From positions 62,001 to 126,000 of the forward strand of contig CAZUUA010000004.1 in the NCBI GenBank assembly GCA_964623635.1: DNA of 64,000 nucleotides, given 5' to 3'. Made by a program: the position numbers and the translations under genes. The DNA is from UMGS1696 sp964623635 (GTDB taxonomy: Bacteria; Bacillota; Clostridia; Oscillospirales; CAG-272). Positions 42,435 through 51,599 of the stretch are shown piece by piece. The notes under the pieces were generated by a model. That model was not told the origin of the DNA and did not search any database. It was given only the letters and a program-made list of their open reading frames with translations. Numbering within the stretch: the stretch's first letter is position 1; each line of letters starts with the position of its first letter.

Positions 42435-42465
42435 GACCCGTCAGCCAATGTGAGACAGACGGGTC
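42435..42465. terminator. Terminator-like hairpin
   Basis: GACCCGTC and GACGGGTC pair across a 15-base loop, followed on the plus strand by CATTTTTT. It lies directly after the stop of the minus-strand gene at 42472, but on that strand the T-tract is poor, so its direction is unclear. Confidence 0.45.
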
Positions 42466-42471
42466 CATTTT

Positions 42472-43077
42472 TTACGATTTGGTTTTGGGCTTTTGATCCG
42501 GTCTTGCGGCGTCCTTATTCTGCTTCGGCGGATTCAGCTCGAAGATGGACAGGATCCGACGGTTCCGCAGCCCCAGGTAATACCCGAAGGTGCAGGTGAA
42601 CAAAGACGGCAGGATCACCAGTAGGAAGGCAATGGGGTTGTTGGGCGAATAGGTCTGGATCAGGCCGATGTACATACCGTGCCACAGACGACCGATGGCG
42701 TTGAAGATACCGTACATATTGCCGGCCCACTCCATCTCGAACGGTCCGCCTTTTTTCCCAAAGATATAGCCGATGCAGATCAGCACCGCAAAGAGGATAT
42801 TGGGGATATTGGCAAGCAGTCCCATTTTCAGTCCGTTGTACGGCTGCCACTTGGCGCGACCGCCATCCACACGGATCCGCTCCTGACCGCCTTTTTCCCA
42901 GATGACCATGTACTGCAGCACCAAATAAAAACCGGTGGCAAACAGGCTGGCAAACAGTTTCAAGGTCGGATTGGTGGCAGCGGCGGCTGTGATCATCAGT
43001 CCCATGACCGCTGCACCGAACTGATTCAAAATCAGCTTGGTGACGGTCTTTCCGTTTTCATTCCAAAACTCACGCAT
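42472..43077 (-). CDS. Membrane protein of unknown function
   Basis: 201 residues with four predicted membrane segments (about 15-35, 40-60, 88-108 and 148-168) and a basic, proline/lysine-rich C-terminal tail. The first half (NQFGAAVMGLMI, then YLVLQYMVIWEKG) is followed by a charged loop with DGGRAKWQPYNGLKMG. I do not recognise a named family. Single-gene unit with a probable promoter at 43179-43206. Confidence 0.65.
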   Translation of the reverse strand: MREFWNENGKTVTKLILNQFGAAVMGLMITAAAATNPTLKLFASLFATGFYLVLQYMVIWEKGGQERIRVDGGRAKWQPYNGLKMGLLANIPNILFAVLICIGYIFGKKGGPFEMEWAGNMYGIFNAIGRLWHGMYIGLIQTYSPNNPIAFLLVILPSLFTCTFGYYLGLRNRRILSIFELNPPKQNKDAARPDQKPKTKS

Positions 43078-43178
43078 AGATCGTAATATGTCCTTTCCAT
43101 AGGAGGAATACCTGTCCGGCTCGTGGTATATTCTTCATTTGTAAAATTGCACCACAGTAGCTCAGGCAAAAATCTCTT

Positions 43179-43206
43179 ACTATATTGTATTTATCATTTG
43201 TTACAA
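43179..43206 (-). promoter_or_regulatory. Possible promoter of the unknown membrane protein gene
   Basis: On the minus strand TTGTAA (43206-43201), 16 bases, TATAGT (43184-43179). The surrounding 222-base gap is AT-rich and otherwise featureless. Confidence 0.5.
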
Positions 43207-43299
43207 ATACAAGTCATTTTCGCAAAATCGGCGAAAATTTACAATCTATCCATGAAAAATCCCATATTCAAGCCCATTTTTGTCACCATATCGGAGCCG

Positions 43300-44433
43300 T
43301 CAGCACATTTCCTCGTGTGCCTGCTTCAGGGTCTCGATAATGGGCAGTTTCTGGGGACATACCTGTTCGCAGGCGCCACAGCCGATGCATTTGTCTGCGC
43401 CATGACCGTCTGCCAACATTCTGGCATATCTGTGGTTGCCGGCCAGCTTGTTGCCGTACTGGCTCAGGTCGTTCCAGGTACCAAAGATGCCGGGGATGTC
43501 CACATCGTTGGGACAGGGCATACAATACCGGCAGCCGGTGCAACCCACACGGATACGGCTCTGGTAGGCTTCCCGTACCTTGTCGATCAGAGTCAGCTCT
43601 TCTTCGCTCATGCAGCCCACTTCGCATCTATCGAAGATCTCGATGTTGTTCTGGGTCATTTCCGCATTGGTCACGCCGGACAGCACAGTGGCCACCTCCG
43701 GGAAGTTACACAGCCAACGGAACGCCCATTCCACAGGCGAACGCTTTACCGGATAGCTGTCGTACAGTGCCTGTACATTGTCCGGTGCCGTAGCCAGCTT
43801 GCCACCCAGCAGCCCTTCCATGATCACCACCGGAATACCCTTTTCCCCGGCCAGCTTCAGACCCTTGAGGGTAGCCTGGTTGTTGATGTCCATGAAGTTG
43901 AACTGGATCTGACACATATCCCAGTCGTAGGCATTCAGGATCGACTCGAAGGCCTCGTAGTTGTCGTGGAAGGAGAAGGCGGCATACCGGATCCGTCCGT
44001 CGGCCTTGGCGGTGTCTAAAAATTCCCGCACGCCCAGATCCAGCATCTTCTGCCAGCTATCCTTGCCTAGTGCATGGATCAGGTAGAAATCGATGTAGTC
44101 GGTGCCCAGTCTGTTCAGGGATTCCTGCAGTACCTTGTCCATGTCTTCCCGGGTATTGCAGGCCCAGGTCGGCAGCTTGGTAGCTACGTATACCTTTTCT
44201 CTGTAGCCGTCCTGCAGTGCGTGACCCAGTGCTTCCTCGTTCTTCTGGTTGGAGTACACATAGGCGGTATCCATGTAGTTCACGCCGTGGTCGATGGCAT
44301 AACGAATGGCCGGAGTAGAAATGGATTCATCCACGACATCCACGCCGTCCACATTTTTCATGGGGAAACGCATACAGCCCACGCCGAACGCAGATACTTC
44401 GATCCCCAGCTTACCCATTTTACGCATTTTCAT
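43300..44433 (-). CDS. Aldo/keto reductase with C-terminal ferredoxin domain
   Basis: 377 residues. The N-terminal barrel has VGCMRFPM, the catalytic-site block VNYMDTAYVYSNQKNEEALG (Asp, Tyr), KLPTW (Lys), and FYLIHALGK (His). After about residue 305 comes an Fe-S module: CTGCRYCMPCP and CIGCGACEQVCPQKLPI, which should bind two [4Fe-4S] clusters. This bipartite type is common in anaerobes and probably couples reduction to ferredoxin; the substrate is unknown. A consensus promoter is at 44494-44522. Confidence 0.9.
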   Translation of the reverse strand: MKMRKMGKLGIEVSAFGVGCMRFPMKNVDGVDVVDESISTPAIRYAIDHGVNYMDTAYVYSNQKNEEALGHALQDGYREKVYVATKLPTWACNTREDMDKVLQESLNRLGTDYIDFYLIHALGKDSWQKMLDLGVREFLDTAKADGRIRYAAFSFHDNYEAFESILNAYDWDMCQIQFNFMDINNQATLKGLKLAGEKGIPVVIMEGLLGGKLATAPDNVQALYDSYPVKRSPVEWAFRWLCNFPEVATVLSGVTNAEMTQNNIEIFDRCEVGCMSEEELTLIDKVREAYQSRIRVGCTGCRYCMPCPNDVDIPGIFGTWNDLSQYGNKLAGNHRYARMLADGHGADKCIGCGACEQVCPQKLPIIETLKQAHEEMC

Positions 44434-44493
44434 AGTACTTTCTCCCGTTGTTCTATAGATTTCTATGCAACATATCTGTCTTTAGATGCCCCT

Positions 44494-44522
44494 ATTGTAC
44501 TATATCCAATCGCGTTTGTCAA
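44494..44522 (-). promoter_or_regulatory. Sigma-A promoter of the aldo/keto reductase gene
   Basis: On the minus strand TTGACA (44522-44517), 17 bases, TACAAT (44499-44494). Confidence 0.75.
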
Positions 44523-44652
44523 GACGCCTGTGGATACATTTTCACAAAAACCGCAAAAAAAATCACCGGAAGCTGTGAACTTTTTCGCTGTGGTATCGTC
44601 TATTATGGATGTAAACATCTACAATGGATATCTGACAAAGGAGGCTAACAGG

Positions 44653-47600
44653 ATGACAAGGCCGTATGCTTTGCCGAAGGACTATATATTGGAAGGTCGT
44701 TATGTGCTGCACGATGTTGCTCGGTACACCACCGGTGGGATCGTGTATACAGCACTGGATAAAAAGCTGCGCATTCCGGCAGAGGTGCTGGAATATCTGC
44801 CGGCCAATGCGGAACATATGTGGTCCAGAGCCGCAGGAGCCATAGCGGTACAGGGAGACGACCGGTTCGCCGCCCGTTGTCTGCATATTTTAGAAGACGG
44901 CAGAAACCGGATCCAGGACAGCGCCTCCCATATTTACGATGTGTTCCCCGCCAACGGAACGGTATATCTGGTACATATCCTGCCGGAACAAGATCTGTCT
45001 GACGAAAAAATATCCGACGATACCTCGTCGATCGACACATCCACGCCTCCGGAAACGATGGAGAACACCGACGCCGAGGAAAATACCACGCCGGTCGCCA
45101 CAAATGTAGATATCGAAAACGAATCCACACGGGTGATGGATCTTGGTCTTTTGGAGAAGGAACCGGCTGATACCGCTTTCTCACCGGAACCAAGCGAACC
45201 GGATGTAGGCGAAGAACCGGCAAAGGTCGAAACAGACGTGGCAGAGGCACCGTCGGAGCTACAGGAGGATGCACAGTCGTATGCCGACGAAGCGGACGTG
45301 TGGGATGCGGAAGCCGAGGCACATGGTCCCAACGTGAAGGTGCTTTTGGGGATCCTGCTTTTGGGGATCCTACTGCTGTTGGGCTGCTGCGTGATCTTTC
45401 TCACTTCCCTGTTCCGGATCACCGATCTGCCGGGGACTGCCACTTCTCTGTTGTCCGTGCCGTATGCTGCCCTGGACACAAACGAAGACTGGCTGGTAAC
45501 AGGACGCACGCTGCAGGACAATTATGCACCGGGCATGGTGGTCGCCGAGGAAAACAAGGACGGCACGATGCACATCACGATCAATGGAGAAACGCCCACC
45601 TTTTCCATGCCGGACCTGACGGGTATGACCGCCGAAGGGGCAACTGCGCTGCTGGGTCGTACCCATTTCACCAATGGCGTCGGGCTGGTGCAGGGACAGG
45701 TGGTGATCGAATGGCAAAAGGACACGAGCCGTCCCCACGGGCTTGTGATCGACCAGTCTCCGTCTGCCGGTACGCTGACCAAATCGGCGCTGGTGACACT
45801 GACGGTGGCGGAAAACCCCGATACCTTTTCCATGGCGAATACGGATACAGCAGACAATACGGTGACCATGGCCGATCTGGTAGGCTTGTCTTATGCCGAG
45901 ACCCTCTCCGGGTACACGCTCCTCATCACGGATCGGATCTACAGCGAGAGACCTGCCGGTGAGATCCTGTCCCAATACCCGGCGGCCGGTTCTGCCTACA
46001 CCGCCGATGGTCCCTGTTATGTGGTGGTCAGCGCAGGCAAAAGTGAGACCCATGTACCGGACGTGCAGTTTCTGACTCTGGCCGAGGCAGAGACGGCGCT
46101 GTACGGCTGTGGGCTTTCTTTTACGGTGCAATATGCCTATCAGTCTCACGTGGCAGAAGGGCTTGTGGCATCGGTGTCTCCGGCCGCTGGGACGGCGCTT
46201 GCCTATGGAGAAACGGTGGCGTTGACCCTCAGCGGCGAAGGAGACTGGCAAAAGGGACCAGATATCGAAAACGATCGATCGGAGATCCGCATGGCCGTGG
46301 GAGACACCTACACCATGGAGCTGGGGGAAAATACCAAAGCCGTTTACCACACCTCCGATCCGGCCGTGGTCGCAGTCACAGACGACGGCACACTGACTGC
46401 ACTGTCTGCCGGATCGGCTGTGGTGACCGCCTCTGTTGCCGGACAAACGGTGGTCATGCATATGCAGGTGGAATACGACAAGCGGCTGCCCTATGTGGTG
46501 GATGGCATGGTGGGTGAAAAGATCTCGCTGCCGGCTCTTGGCAACACCGATACAGAAGGCATGACCTGGCAGGGGGACACGGCATTTGTGGATATTTCCG
46601 ACGATGGGATCCTGACCGGTACCAAGGCCGGCAACACGCTGGTCATAAGCATGAAAGGCAACCGGGTATCCTTATACCTGATCCATTTGACCGAAGCGGA
46701 TCCGGAGACCGAAAAGACCTATGTGACCGTTGCCAAGTCCACTGCCCAAAATAAAGAGAAAATGGAAAAAGCCCTGGCAAATGCCGGTCTTGGCTGTGTG
46801 ATCCAGGAGGAGACGAGCGAAAAGGCGGCCGGTACGGTGCTGCGGATCCAATACACCGGCTACAGCGATGATAAAAACTATTTCTTTGCGGAAGGGACCG
46901 GCGTGACCCTGATCGTCAGTGCCGGGCTGCCTACGGTGCGTTCCATTGCCGTGGAGACCCTGCCGACCAAGACCACCTACAAGGTTCTGGAAGCGCTGGA
47001 CACCACGGGGCTTTCCATTCGTGTGACCTACAGCGACAAGACCGAAGAGGTGCTGACCAAGGGCTTTGTGACCTCCTATGATTTTTCGGAGACCGGCCGC
47101 AAGACCGTTGCCATATCCTACGGCGGACGCAAGACCTCGTTTGCTGTGGAGGTCACCGATGCAGGTCCCGTGAAGGCGGAGATCGTTTCGCTGCCGACCA
47201 AGACCCAATACAACATCGGCGACAGTCTGGACACAGCCGGGCTCAAGGTCAAGGTGACCTATGGAGACGGCACCACAAAGAACCTGCTCTCCGGTTTTAC
47301 CACAAAATATTCTTTCGCCAAAGTAGGCACCAGTCGGGTCACGGTGACCGTCGAGGGGGTATCTGCCAGCTTTGATGTGACCGTAGTCGAACGCAAGGTC
47401 AGCTCTCTTTCGATAGACACACTGCCCACACGCACCACATATACCGTTGGCGATACACTGGACTCTGCGGGTATGTCCCTGTCGGTGCAGTATACAGACG
47501 GCACCACGGAGACCCTGCAGGATGGCTGGACGACAAGCTGCGATCTCACCACGGTGGGCACCAAGACCGTCACGGTGACCTACAGCGGCAAGAGCACCAG

Positions 47601-48663
47601 CTATTCCGTCACGGTACAGGACGCACCGGTCACGGCCATCCAGGTGGTGACACAGCCCAAGAAGCTGACCTATCTGCTGGGTGAAGCCATCGATCTGACC
47701 GGTCTGGAGCTTTCCGTCAGCCGTGGCAGCTCCTCCACCGCTGTGGCATGGCCCGACGATGGGATCACCTTCTCCGGTTCTCTGGACACCGTAGGCGAAT
47801 GCGTGATCACCCTGACCTACGGCGGCTGCAGTGACACCGTTCGGGTATCCGTCAATGCGCCTGCCATTGTGTCTCTGACCGTACTGACCCTGCCGGACAA
47901 GTGCAGCTACAACCCCGGAGACGTGCTGGACACCACGGGACTGACCCTGCTTGTCACCTACGAGGACGGCACCACAACGCAGATCACAGAAGGATTTGCC
48001 GCCACAGCCGACCTGTCTCAGCCCGGCGAAGCGTTGGTCACGGTGACTTATGGGGAACTGACTACCACCTACGCAGTGCAGGTACAACAAGAGGCACAGC
48101 AGGTGCTGATCCTTTCTGCCGAAGAGTTGCAGCTGCAGGTCGGCGAAGCAGTGCTGTTGACCGTTGAATACCATGGTGCGATCGGCACACAGCTTTCCTA
48201 CACCGTTGAGAATCCGGACGTAATCCAGGTGACGAACCAGATGACCGGGCTGCTGGTCACGGGACTGCGGTCGGGCTACTGTACCCTCACCATGACCGAT
48301 GGCGTGGCAGAGGCGGTTTGTCGGATCACCGTCTCGGAGAAGGCCGGAGATGCGTTGCCGGTGACCGCTTCCATGACGATCCCGCACCAGACCATGTCCA
48401 CCTTCATGCCGCTGCTGTCCTTTACCGGCAATGGCGTGGAAGACGTGGAGCTGACCTTTACCGCCACCATTTCCTATGATCCCCAAAAGCTCACTGCCGC
48501 CGATCATGGATCGCAGACAGACGGCATTACGGTCACGGCCAATGGTACGGATACCATCACCTTCACCGGCACCATCACCGTTCCCAAGAATGGCACCATC
48601 GACGCCGGATACATCCTATTCTACGGCACCGACACAGAGGCCTTCCAGTGGAGCGTGTCCTGA
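44653..48663 (+). CDS. Pseudokinase N-lobe, membrane helix, PASTA and bacterial Ig repeat surface protein
   Basis: 1336 residues from the ATG at 44653 (the frame is open further upstream, without protein-like content). Residues 1-115 read like the N-lobe of a PknB-type Ser/Thr kinase (ILEGRYVLHDVARYTTGGIVYTALDKKL, EYLP, IYDVFPANGTVYLV), but the ATP-site lysine of VAIKEYFP is replaced (AEVLEYLP) and no C-lobe follows. An acidic linker leads to one membrane helix (about 227-255). Outside are three PASTA-like units, a Big2-like domain, a fourth PASTA-like unit, five Big_3-like repeats of about 77 residues (46936-48093), a further Big2-like domain and a cohesin-like C-terminal domain. It could sense muropeptides or bind wall or neighbouring cells; function unknown. 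Confidence 0.8.
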   Translation: MTRPYALPKDYILEGRYVLHDVARYTTGGIVYTALDKKLRIPAEVLEYLPANAEHMWSRAAGAIAVQGDDRFAARCLHILEDGRNRIQDSASHIYDVFPANGTVYLVHILPEQDLSDEKISDDTSSIDTSTPPETMENTDAEENTTPVATNVDIENESTRVMDLGLLEKEPADTAFSPEPSEPDVGEEPAKVETDVAEAPSELQEDAQSYADEADVWDAEAEAHGPNVKVLLGILLLGILLLLGCCVIFLTSLFRITDLPGTATSLLSVPYAALDTNEDWLVTGRTLQDNYAPGMVVAEENKDGTMHITINGETPTFSMPDLTGMTAEGATALLGRTHFTNGVGLVQGQVVIEWQKDTSRPHGLVIDQSPSAGTLTKSALVTLTVAENPDTFSMANTDTADNTVTMADLVGLSYAETLSGYTLLITDRIYSERPAGEILSQYPAAGSAYTADGPCYVVVSAGKSETHVPDVQFLTLAEAETALYGCGLSFTVQYAYQSHVAEGLVASVSPAAGTALAYGETVALTLSGEGDWQKGPDIENDRSEIRMAVGDTYTMELGENTKAVYHTSDPAVVAVTDDGTLTALSAGSAVVTASVAGQTVVMHMQVEYDKRLPYVVDGMVGEKISLPALGNTDTEGMTWQGDTAFVDISDDGILTGTKAGNTLVISMKGNRVSLYLIHLTEADPETEKTYVTVAKSTAQNKEKMEKALANAGLGCVIQEETSEKAAGTVLRIQYTGYSDDKNYFFAEGTGVTLIVSAGLPTVRSIAVETLPTKTTYKVLEALDTTGLSIRVTYSDKTEEVLTKGFVTSYDFSETGRKTVAISYGGRKTSFAVEVTDAGPVKAEIVSLPTKTQYNIGDSLDTAGLKVKVTYGDGTTKNLLSGFTTKYSFAKVGTSRVTVTVEGVSASFDVTVVERKVSSLSIDTLPTRTTYTVGDTLDSAGMSLSVQYTDGTTETLQDGWTTSCDLTTVGTKTVTVTYSGKSTSYSVTVQDAPVTAIQVVTQPKKLTYLLGEAIDLTGLELSVSRGSSSTAVAWPDDGITFSGSLDTVGECVITLTYGGCSDTVRVSVNAPAIVSLTVLTLPDKCSYNPGDVLDTTGLTLLVTYEDGTTTQITEGFAATADLSQPGEALVTVTYGELTTTYAVQVQQEAQQVLILSAEELQLQVGEAVLLTVEYHGAIGTQLSYTVENPDVIQVTNQMTGLLVTGLRSGYCTLTMTDGVAEAVCRITVSEKAGDALPVTASMTIPHQTMSTFMPLLSFTGNGVEDVELTFTATISYDPQKLTAADHGSQTDGITVTANGTDTITFTGTITVPKNGTIDAGYILFYGTDTEAFQWSVS
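46936..48093 (+). repeat. Five tandem Ig-like (Big_3-type) coding repeats
   Basis: Five consecutive units of about 230 bases begin near 46936, 47167, 47395, 47626 and 47860. Each encodes the pattern LPTKTxYxxGDxLDTxGL, then VTYxDGTT, then a GxKTVTVxY...V strand. Units 1-3 and 5 are close; unit 4 has diverged (VSRGSSSTAVAW replaces the VTY-DGTT block). They probably arose by internal duplication and form a stalk. Confidence 0.75.
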
Positions 48664-49470
48664 TCCATTTGTATCCGATTCTGACACGTGATCAGTAGCC
48701 GACGCCGGTAAAAACTGCAGTCCCACGATCCGCCCTGTGTCCTGGCGCACTTCGACCCATATCTCACCTGTCCTGCAGGGATACCCGATCCGATAGCCGG
48801 TCTTTGTCTGGCGTATCCATGCGGTATCCTTGCAGGACAGTTTGCGTGGCAGGACTTCTTCCAAAAATCGAAAACTGCGCCGGACACAATCCGCTTCTGC
48901 ATACGGACGGTCGTTTCGTGGCGGCGTGTACACAGCGATCTCCACGGGAATGCCACCCTGCTTCGATAGCTTCACGTACACGTTCTGACAGGTGTACACA
49001 TACCCTCGACCTGCGGCAGCGTGGAGACAGTTTTTCGTCTGGGTAATCTTCTCTGCCTTCTTTTTGCCCTCGTCCCGTGAGATCGGCGGCAGCTCATCCC
49101 AGGGATAGGCAATGGTGCTTGGTGTCTCCGGCTCCGTCTCTTCCCGGTCCAGCAGCCAATTGCCCAGACTGCGCAGACGACCGATCATCTCCCGGGTCTC
49201 GCTCGTTTGGGTCGTCATCGAAAGATACTCCGCTGCAGCTGTGACGTGGTGATACAGCTCTGCTGTGGGACGCTTCTCCTGCCAGGCCGATTCAGCCGCT
49301 TCTGCTTCGCTCATGGCAAGGGACAAAAACAGCTCGCTGCGGCTTTCCTTCAGCATTTCGTTTTCTTTTTCGGCAAGTCCATATAGTACCAGCAGTACCA
49401 GACACAAAAAGGTCATGGCGCAAAGGCTGAAAATCAGTGGTCTGGGACGACGGAAAAAGGATCTTTCCAT
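48616..49470 (-). CDS. YpeB-like membrane-anchored protein
   Basis: 284 residues. One N-terminal membrane helix (about residues 12-32), a helical region (35-105), then a PepSY/YpeB-type C-terminal domain recognised by GYVYTCQNVYVKLSKQGGIPVEIAVYTPPRN, a block of basic/aromatic residues and WVEVRQDTGRIVGLQFLP. YpeB is required for spore-cortex lysis by SleB. No SleB gene is adjacent, so the assignment is by pattern only. Its last 48 bases overlap the 3' end of the convergent surface-protein gene. Confidence 0.55.
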   Translation of the reverse strand: MERSFFRRPRPLIFSLCAMTFLCLVLLVLYGLAEKENEMLKESRSELFLSLAMSEAEAAESAWQEKRPTAELYHHVTAAAEYLSMTTQTSETREMIGRLRSLGNWLLDREETEPETPSTIAYPWDELPPISRDEGKKKAEKITQTKNCLHAAAGRGYVYTCQNVYVKLSKQGGIPVEIAVYTPPRNDRPYAEADCVRRSFRFLEEVLPRKLSCKDTAWIRQTKTGYRIGYPCRTGEIWVEVRQDTGRIVGLQFLPASATDHVSESDTNGSGHAPLEGLCVGAVE

Positions 49471-49511
49471 AAATCACACCTCTTGTTCACATTCCGTTTA
49501 TAATATTAGAT

Positions 49512-49541
49512 TTGACAATCGGGTGTGTTTTATGTTATAAT
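49512..49541 (+). promoter_or_regulatory. Sigma-A promoter of holB-ricT
   Basis: TTGACA at 49512-49517, 18 bases, TATAAT at 49536-49541, about 100 bases before the holB start. Confidence 0.8.
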
Positions 49542-49638
49542 ATGTGTATTCATGAGCAGGCATCTTTTTGCAGCGGCGACATATGCTGTCTGTTTGTATC
49601 ATAAACGGTTTTCGTTTGGGCTTTGTGGAGGATATGCG

Positions 49639-50664
49639 ATGCGGGAAATTTTTACTTCTCTTTTGGGGAACACCTATCTCCGGGAAACCTTGGCAACGGA
49701 TCTGGCTGCCGGACGAGCTGCCCATGGGTACATCCTCTCCGGTCCTGTCGGCAGTGGGAAGAAAACCGCAGCACGGCTCATGGCGGCCGCTTCTGTCTGT
49801 ACCCATCGGATGGAGGAAAGCTTTCCGCTGCCCTGTGGAAAATGCGAAAGCTGTCACCGGATCCTCCACGATCTTTCGGCGGATGTACTTTGGATCACCC
49901 GTGAAGAAGACAAGGCCAGCATCGGCGTGGAGCAGGTGCGAACCGTGCGGGAAGATCTGTACGTGACCCCCAACGATGGCGAGCGCAAATTTTACATTAT
50001 AGAGGAAGCACACACCATGACTGCGCAGGCACAAAATGCACTGCTACTGTCTCTGGAGGAGCCGCCGGCATTTGTGACCTTTCTGCTGCTTACCGAGGAT
50101 CCTATGGCGCTTTTGGAAACCATCCGTAGTCGTGCGCCGGTGATCCACATGGAGCTGTTTTCCCCGGCAGTGGTACGGGATTGGCTTGCGGATCAGCCGG
50201 GAGTACCAAAGGACACAGAGCGTCTGGAGGGTGCTGCCGTTCTGTCCGGCGGTGCGCTGGGGCAGGCTCTGGTTTTGGCGACCGGCAGTGGGGACGACCA
50301 TGCGCTGCAGATGCGTGCCCTGTCGCTGCAGCTTTTGGAAGGGATCTTCCGCCGCCGTCCCTCTGTACTATTGGAAGAAAGTTTAGCGGTGCTGCCCAAG
50401 GAGCGAGAGAAAATGTGTCTGGTGCTGACCATGCTGCAGGCTGCCCTACGAGATCTGATCACCCGGAAACGACAAGCTGCGGTAGCTGGGCAGTTTCTGC
50501 TGGGGACTGAGTCGGTCTGCAGCGATGCCGGCAGGTTTTCGATGAGCCGTCTTTTGAGCCTGTACGACCTATGCGGCACGGCGCTGGCCCGACTGGATGC
50601 CAACGGTTCCATCGCACCCTGCATGACCAGCTTTCTTTTGCAGGCAAAACGCATTTGTCATTGA
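49639..50664 (+). CDS. holB: DNA polymerase III delta-prime subunit
   Basis: 341 residues from MREIFTSLLG at 49639, with a GGAGG site upstream; the longer frame to 49525 covers the promoter. P-loop-like SGPVGSGKKTAA, a zinc motif in LPCGKCESCHRI, VRTVREDLYVTPNDGERKFYIIEEAHTMTAQAQNALLLSLEEPP, and an arginine-finger TIRSRA segment, all clamp-loader features. The partner ricT follows after 47 bases, as usual in Firmicutes. Confidence 0.92.
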   Translation: MREIFTSLLGNTYLRETLATDLAAGRAAHGYILSGPVGSGKKTAARLMAAASVCTHRMEESFPLPCGKCESCHRILHDLSADVLWITREEDKASIGVEQVRTVREDLYVTPNDGERKFYIIEEAHTMTAQAQNALLLSLEEPPAFVTFLLLTEDPMALLETIRSRAPVIHMELFSPAVVRDWLADQPGVPKDTERLEGAAVLSGGALGQALVLATGSGDDHALQMRALSLQLLEGIFRRRPSVLLEESLAVLPKEREKMCLVLTMLQAALRDLITRKRQAAVAGQFLLGTESVCSDAGRFSMSRLLSLYDLCGTALARLDANGSIAPCMTSFLLQAKRICH

Positions 50665-50711
50665 ACATACATTCAAAGATTTATAGATAGATCAGGAAAG
50701 GAATTATTCCC

Positions 50712-51599
50712 ATGGAAGACAACAATATGACCGAGATCATCCATGTCCGTTTTTCGGATGCCGGAAAGGTGTATTATTTTTCCCCCGGCAAGGCAAAGCT
50801 GAAGGTGGGCGATGGCGTGATCGTAGAAACGGCTCGCGGCGTGGAATATGGTCTGGTAGCCGCCGGCAACTACATGATCTCCAACGCCTCCATCATCCAG
50901 CCCCTACGTACGATCATTCGTGTGGCGACCCCGGCCGATATGGAGCGGTATGAGGCCAACAAGAAGCTGGAAGCCGAAGCCTTTGACATTTGTCAGCAGA
51001 AGATCCAGAACCACGGACTGGAAATGAAGCTCATCGATGCCGCCTACACCTTTGACAACTCCAAGCTGCTGTTCTACTACTCTGCCGAATACCGGGTGGA
51101 TTTCCGGGATCTGGTAAAGGATCTGGCAGCGGTGTTCCGTACCCGGATCGAAATGCGGCAGATCGGGATCCGGGACGAAGCCAAAATGCTGGGCGGTTTG
51201 GGTGTCTGCGGCCGTCCCTTCTGCTGTGCCACCTTCCTGTCCGACTTCATGCAGGTCTCCATCAAGATGGCCAAGGAGCAGAATCTTTCGCTGAACTCCT
51301 CCAAGATTTCCGGCACCTGCGGCAGACTCATGTGCTGTCTCCGGTACGAGCACGAGACCTATGAAGAAGAGCTGCGGCGTACCCCGGCGGTGGAGTCCAC
51401 GGTAAAGACGCCGGAAGGTGTGGGTGTTGTCACCGAGGTCAGCCCGCTCACCGGCTACATCAAGGTACGGCTGGGCGACAAGCAGAATGAGGTCACCAAG
51501 GTCTTCCACCGGGACGATGTCACCTGGAAGGATGGCAACCGAGAACACCTCCGGGAACACGCCTACAACAGAAAAAGCGACAAAGCCGACAAGGACTGA
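50712..51599 (+). CDS. ricT: PSP1 domain protein RicT (YaaT)
   Basis: 295 residues. PSP1 core with KVYYFSPGKAKLKVGDGVIVETARGVEYG, then the cysteine signature LGGLGVCGRPFCCATFL and SGTCGRLMCCLRYE. RicT with RicA and RicF forms an Fe-S complex that supports RNase Y-dependent mRNA maturation and, in Bacillus, sporulation and biofilm control. The C-terminal tail is lysine-rich. Start chosen at MEDNNM with AGGAAAGGAATT upstream. Confidence 0.93.
   Translation: MEDNNMTEIIHVRFSDAGKVYYFSPGKAKLKVGDGVIVETARGVEYGLVAAGNYMISNASIIQPLRTIIRVATPADMERYEANKKLEAEAFDICQQKIQNHGLEMKLIDAAYTFDNSKLLFYYSAEYRVDFRDLVKDLAAVFRTRIEMRQIGIRDEAKMLGGLGVCGRPFCCATFLSDFMQVSIKMAKEQNLSLNSSKISGTCGRLMCCLRYEHETYEEELRRTPAVESTVKTPEGVGVVTEVSPLTGYIKVRLGDKQNEVTKVFHRDDVTWKDGNREHLREHAYNRKSDKADKD

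Noticed and set aside
46936..48093. Tandem repeat array that might be taken for a CRISPR
   Set aside because: Units of about 230 bases are in frame and encode Ig-like domains; there are no short identical repeats with unique spacers.
46672..48507. 611-residue minus-strand frame opposite the PASTA/Ig gene
   Set aside because: Its repeats mirror the Ig-like coding repeats on the other strand; no independent start signal.
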